Part shown: positions 10,722 through 21,029 of the stretch, piece by piece
How positions within the stretch are numbered: the first letter of the stretch is position 1
Layout of the letters: every line of letters starts with the position of its first letter
NCBI GenBank assembly: GCA_964017145.1
Contig: OZ024846.1
Coordinates: 2,108,001 to 2,172,000 of the forward strand
Length of the DNA stretch: 64,000 nt
Direction of reading: 5' to 3'
DNA from: Agrocybe praecox
Taxonomy: Eukaryota > Basidiomycota > Agaricomycetes > Agaricales > Agrocybaceae
The notes under the pieces: generated by a model
The model's input: the letters and a program-made list of their open reading frames with translations, nothing else
Told to the model about the DNA's origin: nothing
Database searches by the model: none
Translations under genes and position numbers: made by a program

Positions 10722-11895
10722 TTCAGATACGGAGGATGGTATGAACGATGGAGGAGCACTTCAGTAGGTGTCGGAGACGGGAGTGGGTTGCGAGTTAGGA
10801 ACGAGTCAGTCGCCAGTTCTTATACAACGCAAAAGAAGCATTAAAGTTATAGCGTACTAGTACCGGGATGATTAGATTATTCCGGGGATGGCTCTTGAAT
10901 GCCATCTAATTGTTATGGACGGGCTAGATAAGTAAAATCACACCCATGGCCTACAAAGACAATAAGAACCCAGACAATAAAGGGTATATTCCGGGTCTTG
11001 AGGGACGACAGCCATGCGTGCCCAGCTGACGTAGGTAAACCCAGGCATACGAAAAGACAATAGCAGTCATGTTGGTAAGATGGTGGTGTCGGCAGCGATT
11101 GAGGAAATGACAGTCAAAAATAGGAGGGAACAGCAAACGAGAACAAAAAGCCTGATCCATAAATGGAAACTTGATGATGAATGCCTGCAGCACGTTGATC
11201 TCGACCATGAAACCATGAATACCAATTGAAATTGAATGGGTATTATTGTAAGACGCGATATAGAAGTTCTAGTGCACGCCCGGTGGTGACAAATGAATGC
11301 CAGAACTTCGCTGGCGCATCATTGGATGGAGTCGATGAAGAAAGCCTTTGCTGCTGCAGCTCACATGCCCATTCTCAAGTTGAATTTGAATTTGAGGATA
11401 CGCACACAGCGGCCTTGCTCCTATTCTCTAACACCCCAGAGTAATGCCCCTCCAAGAAATCTCGCCCCACGCCGTTGCCTTTGCCTTCCGCCTGAACGGA
11501 TCACTCGTGATTTTTACGGACGGAACCGAAAGTGCGAGCCAGTAAAGAAGTGGGGGAACCAGAAGTAAGACAGTGGTTTCGCCTCACCCTGTTTGTGTGC
11601 CACTTGAAGGACGAGGATTGTGGGGAAGAAAGAAAAAAGACGGAGAAGCAACTTAGTGGCTTGTCGACAATATTATTATGGACGGGCAACAAAAGGATGC
11701 CCAAATTGGGAAGGCGTGACAACTATCCACCCCCCCTCCCCCATTGTGACAAGGAATTTGATGTGACTGTATCCATGTTAGGATATTATCACGACGGTCA
11801 AATGCCCTCACGTGATCAGTCGCGTTGCAGAATTTGAACCAGTTCCTGATTTGGAACTAATTCCACCTTACTCTCTATCCACCACAATATTCACC
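10722..11895. other. Intergenic between pheromone and GBD/FH3 genes
   Basis: Divergent spacer. Open frames of 60-100 codons exist on both strands but show no family hallmarks, and none ends in a CaaX box. It contains the candidate promoter motifs of the pheromone gene and the TCACGTGA element listed separately. Confidence 0.5.
11808..11815. promoter_or_regulatory. Palindromic E-box TCACGTGA upstream of the GBD/FH3 gene
   Basis: The palindrome TCACGTGA lies about 80 bases upstream of the start codon at 11896. With flanks it reads CTCACGTGATC, and the same 11-mer occurs inverted upstream of the fatty acid synthase gene (43330-43337). CACGTG is the core site of bHLH regulators such as SREBP, Cbf1 or Pho4-type proteins; which one acts here is unknown. 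Confidence 0.35.
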
Positions 11896-14208
11896 ATGTT
11901 CAAGGGCATTCTCCCAGCTAGACGTGTCCCGTCTACAGATTTTACTATCATAACAAATCTTGCCGATGGACAGGGAAAGGAGAATCAGCGTGAATTAGGG
12001 AATCATCAACCCCAGGTGTCTGCCACCAACAAATCGCGCACAGCGAGTAAGGGGTTTATGCAGTCAAGTAATAAGCGGAAGAAAACTGGTACCAAAAGGT
12101 CCAAAGATACTCCAGTAGTTGAATCTACCCCTGTTTCTGGGGAAGCCTTTGATAAGCTCCTGGTCGGTTATTCTGCGTGTCATTGGTCCCTTTTTCAATC
12201 ACTAATTAGTCGTTGCCATTTAGGATGACCTCCAAATTCCTTCAGCATTGCGCCCAAAGCTCTATGGAATGGATGCGTCTGTCAAGGCAGCCATGCTCAA
12301 GTCTTCCCAAACAATGGCTGCTCCAGCTCCGGCTCCAGCTCCTTCCCCGCCCTCTACTCCCAGACCTAGTATCCGTAAAGCATATAGCAGTGATTCCATG
12401 TCACCGCGACATCCAACCCTAGCCTCGCTAGTAGCCAATGAGAGACAAGATATTTCCCTCCCCGTTTTATCGTCTACGCATGTGTCAGCACACCAGTCTC
12501 CATATCTATCTTCTCCTCAACGGAAAGAAAGCCACTCTCGCGTGATGTCGTTTGAAGGCCTCCGGTTATTTTCCAAAAGTCAAGTGAACTTGGTGCCGTC
12601 TACATCCAATGTAGATCTTAGCACCGCGGGTGTCTCAGGAAGCAAAAGTGCAACGTTGACAAAGAACCTTTCTCCCACAAGACTTTGCAGCATTTTGACT
12701 AGCACATCAAGCACTCAACTTGATGTGGAAGACTTGAAAAAATTGCGATTGCTACTCCGAAATGAGTCTGCCTCGTGAGTTGCATCTATTTTAGGTTCTC
12801 AGTGTCCTAACGTGCAATGAATAGGTGGTCGGAAGAATTTCTGAAATTGGGTGGTTATACAGCACTGCTTACCAGACTGAATGAAATCCTAGAGGTAGAG
12901 TGGAGGTAGATCATTTATTTTCAATGTTCTTCATACTGGAACTCATTCTGTCTTAAGGGAAGAGCAACATGATGATCAAGTCCTCCATGAATTACTGCGC
13001 TGCTTCAAAGCCCTCTCGACGTCGGCTATAGGATGTTTTGCTCTTCGAAGTTCATGCCCGACCCCTTTTGTCCAATTGGTCGCTCTTCTTTATTCTGATA
13101 AGAAACCAGGCGAGATTGCTACTCGACAGCTCATCGTGGAAATGCTCCATTGTCTCTTTGATCTTTATCCATCATCGTCTCTACCTTCATCGACCACTAG
13201 CAGGCCAGTTGCCAGCGGATCTTTGCTTACTGGCTCATCTAGACAACGAGAAGCTTGGGAGAGTCACTCAGCTGCTGTTACTTCTAACCTCATTACATTG
13301 CCTGTCCCACACAAGAACTTCTTTTCCCTCATTCGTGCCCTTCTATTGACACCCGCCCCGCCACCATCCGAATCACCTGGAGCGCCAGTCTCTCCTCACG
13401 CATTCATAGAATCGCTTCACTTACCCAGAATCTATAAAACATATCTCCAAGAATTGTCAGATGTTTGCAGAGACTACTTCTGGGTTTTCTGTCATCCAAA
13501 TAACACAATCTGGATCTTATCAGAGACGAATGAAAACGGTGTTGAAAGACCACGAGCTCCGGGTGGTATGACTGGTGGTGTCGAATTTGAAGCTATGGGA
13601 TACTTCGTAAGCTCTCTACCGTCCCTTCTCCAGTCCTATAAAATACTAATATGCCGATGTCGTATAGACGACCCAGTTGAAACTTGTCAATTCTATCTCA
13701 AAATGTGTTGAGGGCCTTAATATGCCTAAGGAACATGAACACTCTGCGTACCAATTCCACACAGATCTCTTCCTCTCAGGTTTCGAACGCATCATCCTAG
13801 TAAGTATCGTTTTAATTGAATCTCATTAAAAAATAGAGTTTCATCTTGGACTTCCTTTTGCTCCAGATCTCACGAAAGGCTTCAACAACGTATTACCCAA
13901 CATTGCACCTCGAACTTGCCCGATATATCGCATTTGCTACGCGAGCTGGTTATGAACTTCCTTATACCGTCGCTCGACTTATCGGGCTACCGCCTTCTGC
14001 ACATGCTAAAAATCCCCACGCTCACGCTTTGCCGACTGCTGCGACTGCTGCAGGGTCCTCCAATAATACCGGATCTGGTCGCAACACCCCGCGCCAACCT
14101 AGCACGCCCACAAAGCGACTTACTGTGGGTGCCATTCCCATGTCGGACGGGCAGTACCTTGGGCTACCTTCTCCCCGCAGATTGGACGCTATGAAATTTG
14201 ACCTCTAA
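11896..14208 (+). CDS. GBD/FH3 (formin N-terminal type) armadillo-like protein without FH2
   Basis: The likely start is MFKGILPARRVPSTDF at 11896; an in-frame ATG at 11812 is less likely because it precedes the CACGTG element by little. A low-complexity N-terminus (KRKKTGTKRSKDTPVV, then Ala-Pro repeats and Ser-rich linkers) leads to the GTPase-binding fold: LDVEDLKKLRLLLRNE, WSEEFLKLGGYTALLTRLNE, LHELLRCFKALSTS and VQLVALLYSDKKPGEIATRQ (about 12720-13130). This is the Drf_GBD/FH3 signature of Rho-effector formins. A helical region follows (IYKTYLQELSDVCRDYFWVF) and the protein ends GLPSPRRLDAMKFDL at TAA 14206-14208. No FH1 or FH2 domain follows, so it is not an actin nucleator; a Rho-GTPase-binding adaptor is an inference. 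About six short introns. Confidence 0.75.
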
Positions 14209-15228
14209 TGATGCCCTCGTTTTTCTCGAACCTTCATTCGCCGATCCTAAACCAGGAAAGGTAAACGAGAGAAAACAGGACGGTGTATTTTCCTTATTTA
14301 ACGAACCTATCTGACGATACAGTAAATGATTGAAATGATTTGAAATGACACATGTACCACCGAATCGAATGCCAATTTTGTTCACGACTTCCCTTCTTAT
14401 TTAATCAGTGTCACTTCTAGTAGTACCAAAAACCAAGTGCCCATCCCGTACCTATTTTATTCAGTTTTTGATGTTTGCTTTCGCCTCTGCCATCCTCGCC
14501 TCTCCTATCTTGCCTGCTTTCCTATATCTATTTCATATACATCTCCCCATTTGTCCTTTTCAGCTCGCTGTCTGTATACGTCCCCGCATGACCCCTCACT
14601 TTACCCCACTTTGTATGCCCACTCCTCATCCTCTCATTACCTCCTTGACTGCGTCTGTATATGATATATAGACTCTGGTAGACTCTATCTCTATACGTAG
14701 TATATACCCAGATACCTACATATTACTTGTTGTATGTACATTCAAGTGATGCATCATACACTCTGGATATTTGATATAAAGCACTCCGACTGGAGGGCAT
14801 GCAGGAAGGGTAATTCTTAGGACTCTCTTTAAGGGTGCCCTGGATTCAGTTTAATGGACAGCGTGTAGAAGTAAATAAGAAAGATTTCAAGCAAGAATCG
14901 AGATCCGTGCAGTGCAGGCCTTGTGATGGTCATGGGGACAGCACGAGCAACACTTATCTCAAGACACCGTTATGGTCCGGTCCCGTGTATATTACCGACT
15001 CTCTAGAATCCCGGAACTTACGCAAAAGCGCAAGGTACCGACATCAAATTATGCTTCTGTCGCTTGATATGAGTATCATAGATACTTCATTATTCATGAA
15101 CTTCGTGAGATCGAACTTGAGTATCTGGGAACTACATTGCGGGACCGAGACTGAAGTCGAGGAATGTTAATTACAGGCACGGAGACTGTATAAATGTCGA
15201 GTAGTATTTAATGATAGCCTTTCATAGC
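14209..15228. other. Convergent intergenic region, no gene seen
   Basis: About 1 kb between the stop codons of the GBD/FH3 and GMC genes. Pyrimidine-rich sequence at 14400-14680 probably belongs to a 3' untranslated region. The open frames here (for example 14835-15170) have no recognisable content. Confidence 0.5.
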
Positions 15229-18026
15229 TTAAGCCTTGATTTCCGCCTTAATGATGTCAGCGAGATGTTCAGCACTGGCCAAGACAGCTCCAGCCTGAGG
15301 TAATAACAATAACAGTTAATTGAACTTCGGACTCCAAAGAGGGATTAATCGGTACGTACTGTGTGTCCTGAAACAATTTCAGGGAAAATGGACGCATCAC
15401 AGACACGCAAACCCTTGATGCCATATACACGGAGGCTCGAGTCAACCACGCCGTTGTCTTCGAGAGGAGCCATACGACATGTGCTAGTAGGATGATACAG
15501 AGTCTCCACGCGCTCACGAATAATCTCGTCGAGTTCCTCATCCGTCTTCTGATCCATCTTGCTGTCAAGGAGTGGGCTAGGGTCAGTAAGATCAATCGTC
15601 TCCTCCAAGGATTCTTGCTTGCTGATCTTCCAGATAAGCTTGAGGCCACGTTTAAGTTTCTCGACGTCCTCCGAAGCGGTAAGGTATCTATGAAGATCAG
15701 ATGAGGTCGTGCAACAGAATCATTGGAGACTAAAGTCACGTACTTGGGATCCATGATGGGGCTCTCAAAAGGATCCGTAGATTTCAGACGCAAAGATCCC
15801 TTACTCATGGGCCTACGGTCATCATTTAGGCGACTTCTACCATGAGACAGAACAAGAGAAGAGGTATCATACCGTAATAAACAGACATGAATAGCAAAGG
15901 TGTGCATTGGGAACATGAATGCACCATGCTCCTGGATACTCGGTCAATTTTTCCCATCTTGGTCTCAGGCTTAAAAGTCAAACAGAAACAAACCTTATAT
16001 GCCATGGGAGTACTGAAAATTTCCAAGTCGGGGCTGTCAGAAGCTGATGTACTATCGATTATCTTCTGTGGGTAATCACTTTCTGGGAAAAGAAGTGGGT
16101 CGTCAGAGCGACAGAATGCTGCAGCTTCCCCGAACTATTGTACAAGGGAACTCGTGGTCAGCAGAAGTCGAAATTTTGTATAAGAAGACGGGCTTACATT
16201 GTTAGCGAGGGGACCACGTTGATAGACCAAGTACTGATACGTGGAGCCAAGAAGTTTGAAAACTTCTACAAGACTCTTCGGTTTGACGTGCTTCGGTGAG
16301 TCGCGTTTGTTCTTGAAGTAGGCATCCACAACTGGGTGATCAATAAGATTGGAGCCGACACCCGGGAGATCATGGACAACAGGGAGTTTCATTTCTTTGA
16401 GATGATTAGCGGGGCCGATCCCTGACAGCATCAGAATCTAATTTTTTTGAGTTAGTCGCGTATAAAACCATGAATTTCTAACAGAAATGTGTACCTGCGG
16501 TGTATGCACAGCTCCAGCGCTATGAACGAGAGAATCAGATGAAGCATGCAAGAGAGCAATGAAGCAGAACCCACGCGACGATTACGTCTCTTTTCGACTT
16601 CACTTTATAACGAGGTCCATTTTTTCTCTTAGCGAATTCAACTCCTGTAGTTTTCACCTCGTCTCCGACTTTCTCTGTGATGATTTTCGTGACTGAGGCG
16701 TGCAATACCACCTTCAGATTCGGCCTCGCAAGGACCTCATCGGTGAGATAAGCGGATTCAGAGGTTACTCGTTGGCGATTTTCGTCAATGTAGGTCACTT
16801 ATCATTCCGTCAATCTCAGAAAAGACCCGATAATCTAAGAACACTGACTGATCTGGACACGGAAACCATATTGTAAGTGCATTATTCTTGTGTGCGGCGA
16901 TTGTACATATCGGCACTTACCCTGTTAACACCCCGGGTACCAAGGGTGGTATTGAAATCTGCACTATATGGAATGCCAACTTTCGTACAAGCCTTGACGA
17001 AAGCTTTAGAACCTTCTGATATCCAGCTGTAGTACCCAATGCGCATAGGCCCGTTCTTTCCCTTGACTTCACTGTTTACATCTGGATAGTCGCTGTCGTC
17101 CACATACGCCTCAAATTTAGTGAAATATCTACGTGAGAGTGAAAAAGTTGACAAATGACATCGTGAAGGTGGCCAACATACCGACTAAAATTCTTCCAAG
17201 ACCAAGCTTCATCCTTAATTATGCTCGCCCATTGATCGAAGTCCCCAGGGGCACCATACTGCGCCCTAGTAAATTATCGTGAGCCGCTGTCAAATCTAAG
17301 AATGATAGATATTCCTACATCTGTGCATTAATGGAAGAGCCTGAAATGCGTTTGAGGTCATATAAATATAAAGAGTGTTTGAAAGGTAAAAATCAGTCTT
17401 ACAGCCTCCTAGCATCTTGCCTATTCGTTTGAATGAGCTCTGACAGTATGAAATAAGAATAGACGGCGGAAAACCAACCTCTGGGCCAGTATTTTTTCTT
17501 TCCTTTGGCAGACTCTTGTGGCTCCGTGTAGAAATTGTAGACATGTTTTGTATAGAACAGGAGGGAATATGCAACCGGGATACGCGTAAAGATCAGGCTC
17601 TTTCCACTGGTAGTGTGCGTAGATAAGAAGATATCGCTTTCAAAGAAGAGTCGTTCATACCTGCCACCTGATTCCAACAATAAAACTTTGACAGAAGGAT
17701 CCTCTGACAAACGCGAAGCAAGAACACAGCCCGCGGTTCCTATACACGGAATCAGAGCGCAAATGTATCGAATGTAACAACAACATACCACCACCCACAA
17801 TAATGTAGTCGTACTCCTCATCTTTGTTTCCGACTTGCGCATGATTGGTTATGAACCTCTTGTTAGTCCCTGCAAACAACTGGCGTAGAAGTAGACCCAT
17901 AGTGAAGGAGGATATCCAAAACAGCTTGTTCGAGGACGCTCCAAATCTTCCAGCTCCAGCTTGCTTAAGAATGATTAGGGCTACTCCGGCAAGAACGAGA
18001 ATGGAGGGCTTCTGGGACGACAACAT
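15229..18026 (-). CDS. GMC oxidoreductase (FAD-dependent alcohol oxidase/dehydrogenase-like), membrane-anchored
   Basis: Oxidises an alcohol, aldehyde or sugar using FAD; the substrate cannot be read from the sequence. The start [20 protein letters not shown] at 18026 gives a hydrophobic N-terminal anchor, with a second hydrophobic stretch soon after. The FAD-binding site is DYIIVGGG then [20 protein letters not shown] (about 17680-17800). The GMC signatures are SSINAQM plus [10 protein letters not shown], and [17 protein letters not shown] (about 16420-16520). The catalytic His is in YHPTSTCRM (about 15470-15500) and the partner His in FPEIVSGHT. The protein ends IIKAEIKA at TAA 15229-15231. 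About a dozen short introns interrupt it. The layout matches aryl-alcohol-oxidase/choline-dehydrogenase-like GMC proteins of agarics. All key motifs are present, in contrast to the wrecked paralog at 7336-9945. Confidence 0.88.
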
Positions 18027-18573
18027 GTAAGAACTAGCTTATGAAGGTTGGTTGATGGTTGGTGCCGGCAGGGGAAAGGTTGGAACTTGGAATGTCTTCC
18101 CATAGCAATTAATCATGCATTCAAATTGAAAATCACATTGACGGTCAGAGTCGGTCAAACGACCAAGACTTTCGGAATGTCGACAGATGCCTGGACCGGC
18201 CGCAGGATTTCTCTCGTTTTCAACGATTCAGAATCCCTTTTTCGAACCAACTTGGGTTATATGCTGGTCAAAAAATCTGGGGTCCACGTAGTAGAACCAG
18301 AAAACATGAAGCGCATATAACATAAGGCTGACGGGAAGATTGCTGATGCTATCATCAGTCTGCTCTCAGGATTGTCTTACCATCAAAACTTGCGCCACTT
18401 TTTGGTGGATAGCACCCGAAATACAAATCTGTGTGTGTGAATTCCTGTTCTTGTGACATGTCTTCTCATATGTATTCTTTTTTATAGTGGACCAGAGTTG
18501 TGAGCTGTTAAGAGGCGCTGGAAATACCCTTTGCAACTCACATATGGGGCCTACTAAATTCTGGCAAATAATC
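18027..18573. other. Upstream region of the GMC gene, no gene seen
   Basis: Contains the promoter side of the GMC gene. A 90-codon plus-strand frame (18048-18320) shows no recognisable features. Confidence 0.45.
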
Positions 18574-18637
18574 GAGATCGAACCCAGAACCTCCTTAGGT
18601 TCATAAGGCTCATACGTATAAGCTCAACCAAAGCAGC
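18574..18637 (-). repeat. tRNA-derived, SINE-like element (Pol III A and B boxes)
   Basis: On the minus strand the B-box-like string GGTTCGATCTC lies at 18574-18584 and an A-box-like string TTGGTTGAGCTTA at 18619-18631, at tRNA-like spacing. Between them CCTTA and TAAGG can pair like an anticodon stem, with GAA in the loop. The T stem and acceptor stem do not pair properly, so this is not a working tRNA. A tRNA pseudogene or the head of a SINE are the two readings. Confidence 0.45.
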
Positions 18638-19387
18638 CGAATCGACTGCACGATGAACCGCGGAAGCTCGAAGAATAAAGGGTGTCGCAGGATAATTACG
18701 TGCTTAAAACGCACGACAACTGTGCTGCTCAAGGGGATCGTCAGAGGGAAGGTTTAAACTTTCCATACGATAGAGATGCGTTGCGTACCATCGACGTACA
18801 TGTACACGACGCTGAGGAAGTTCTACTTTCGTTTCGCTTGTAAGCATGTGATATCTTTAACTTTGTGCGGTGCGACCTGCGATGCTTTCTTTAGATTCTG
18901 CGTCGTGTCCGTCAATTCTCATAATCTATCCAAACCTCTGGAATAGCAAAAATGACGCCGCCACTTTGTCGCCACTAGTACACGCATACACGCATATATA
19001 TCGACGACTTTTGAAGCCGAAGTTTTCTTGTCACTGACACAGGTTGGTGTTAGTCTTATTCTGGGCCGAACACAAACCCTAATGCTGTGTCCGGAATCGC
19101 CGGGCCAATCCTTTCTCCAGATACACAGGGGTGTACCGTGTCTAAATGTGACGACAAACAATTGCGAAGTCGAAAATGAAAAAGGCTCTATTACTCTATA
19201 TCTCGAAGGAGATTCTATGGGCAAGATTACATTCCAAAACAGGGGGGTATGATAAACACTAATACTGAACTACAAGAAGTAAAAGTACATACAATGGGTG
19301 TCTAAAGAGTCTAGGCGTCAATCATCGGAAAGCAAGTAATACAAAAAGAAGAAAAGGGAAAGAAATACGCCCGGCGTGCATATATGG

Positions 19388-19436
19388 AGCATAAGTCATA
19401 AGCATAATCATAAGTCATAAAGAGCATAAACCATAA
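19388..19436. repeat. Imperfect CATAA-type short repeats
   Basis: Units such as AGCATAAGTCATAAG and ATCATAAGTCATAAAG recur within 50 bases. This is low-complexity sequence just beyond the 3' end of the DnaJ-like gene. The remainder of 18638-19596 shows no gene. Confidence 0.6.
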
Positions 19437-19596
19437 TCGATCATATGTAGGTGTCTTCAAAGCAAATGTTCGAAAGCGCTTCACTTTCCGGGCCAGAAAC
19501 GTCTAAAAAAATGTAAAAATTTTGTCTTGGGAGGTAATATTTCCCATCTGTCGGAATGGCGAGGCCGTCAGGAGGGACAGGGCCAAGAGAGGATGA

Positions 19597-21029
19597 TCAG
19601 TAGGCGTACTGGACGATTAAGTTACCCCGACCAACGACCTTGCCCTGTTCCCGGATCGGCATGCCTGCGCCCTTGACCATGCTACGTCCTTTCATCGTCT
19701 TATCCTTGGGATAGTCTATCTGGACAACAAGACTCCGTCCATCAATTCCCATGAATGGAACCTTTCCACCCTGCTGACGCAGACCATCGACCCAAGGCAG
19801 TCGAACATCCATGATTAAGTCGTCGAATAATCGAATGAAGCGGTCATGAGGTGCTTCTTCGATGATGAAGGCAATGTCTTGAAAAACGCGGGGCTTCCAC
19901 TCGTGCCCGACGTTGCGGCAAAGTATCCTGGTCCCAGGCCGACAACCAGAAGGAATGTCAATCTCAATGACAACATTCTTCGATCTGCCCGACAGGTACG
20001 ACCGTGATATACCGAACTTGAAGTGTTTGCCCGTATAAATTTCTTCCAAACTGATGACAAGCGAGTAGACCCACTCGCCGGAGCGTCCGAGACCGACGGA
20101 ATGCAAGGGAATAGTGTAAGGGGGTGTGTGCGTACTTTGGGTTGGATGGTTATGGAAAGCAGGGCCGAGCTGGCTCGGGTTGATTGGCCTATTTGCAGGA
20201 TGACTGGGACTTGAAGGAATACTAAAGATACAATTTAGATCAATATGTTTAGCTCGACGAAATGAGACAATAAAACGCACTTGCGAGAGGTAGATTGGGA
20301 ATTCGTATACGTCTTGTGTGGATTACTGGCATTGGTTTTGGGTGGCTGGACTTTGATGGGCTCTGGTTCTCTGGGTATCGAGAGGGCAGAAGGTCTGTAG
20401 ACAGGAGGTCCCCCGCTTCCCTTCAATGGGGCATCATAACTGAAGGGGCGAGGTTTGGTGGGGGCGACATTGCGATATTGTGAGGCCATCGTTTCATGAG
20501 GATGGCGGACACCTTGATTCCAAGAGGAGCGAGGGGCGTCCTTGTCACTTGAAGGCGGTGTTGTGTGAGACTCGGAGCTGGACGCTACTAGGTGAATGAA
20601 GGAGTCCACGGAGCCAGAAGAGTTGCTACTGCTCGTCTGATGAGCGAGGGGGGGAGCACGTCGTACATTGGAAGGTTCGGATTGCCTGAAGAACATAGTT
20701 GGCCAGGGGGTATTGACGAAACCTTTTCGTACGAGGGTTCTATAAGCGTCTGTAGCTGGCCACAATTTATCCAGTTGGCGAGAGTGGTGTGGGATACACG
20801 GATATTAGGACCGTGCCTGCCTTGACAATTTGCCTCGCCGACATTTTTCTATCGTTCCTGCCATGTACCGATCTGGATACCCATTAAGAGCATAAAAGCC
20901 GATAGACATTACCAAGGAAGACCGAGAATTGTGACAAATGGCTACCGTTATCCTGTAGGCGTTCTTGATTTCATCAGAAGTATGCCCTTCAGAGATAGTC
21001 AGTACTCGGTGTGCGTCTCGGACGGACAT
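19597..21029 (-). CDS. DnaJ (HSP40)-like co-chaperone with damaged J domain
   Basis: The C-terminal half is a clear type II DnaJ substrate-binding region: LEEIYTGKHFKFGISRSYLS (about 19980-20045), VVIEIDIPSGCRPGTRI, FQDIAFIIEEAPHDRFIR, VDGLRQQGGKVPFMGIDGR and GAGMPIREQGKVVGRGNLIV, ending QYAY at TGA 19597-19599. A Ser/Pro-rich linker (about 20160-20700) precedes it. The J domain starts MSVRDAHRVLTISEG at 21029 and its helix II begins as DEIKNAYR, but what follows does not match. The HPD triad reads YPD and a frame change separates YPDRYMAG from RNDRKMSARQIVK; helix III resumes as ATDAYRTLVRKG. Either an unusual intron repairs this or the J domain is lost. Translation could also begin at the Met of MSARQIVK. 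Without HPD it should not stimulate HSP70 ATPase. Confidence 0.6.

Noticed and set aside
11226..11568. Overlapping plus-strand frames with CCCCSS-like and Arg-rich content
   Set aside because: No signal peptide, no CaaX end and no splice support; considered as a second pheromone or Cys-rich peptide and dropped.
14408..14671. Hydrophobic 87-codon frame considered as a membrane peptide or receptor piece
   Set aside because: It lies in pyrimidine-rich 3' flanking sequence of the GBD/FH3 gene; hydrophobicity follows from the T-rich composition.
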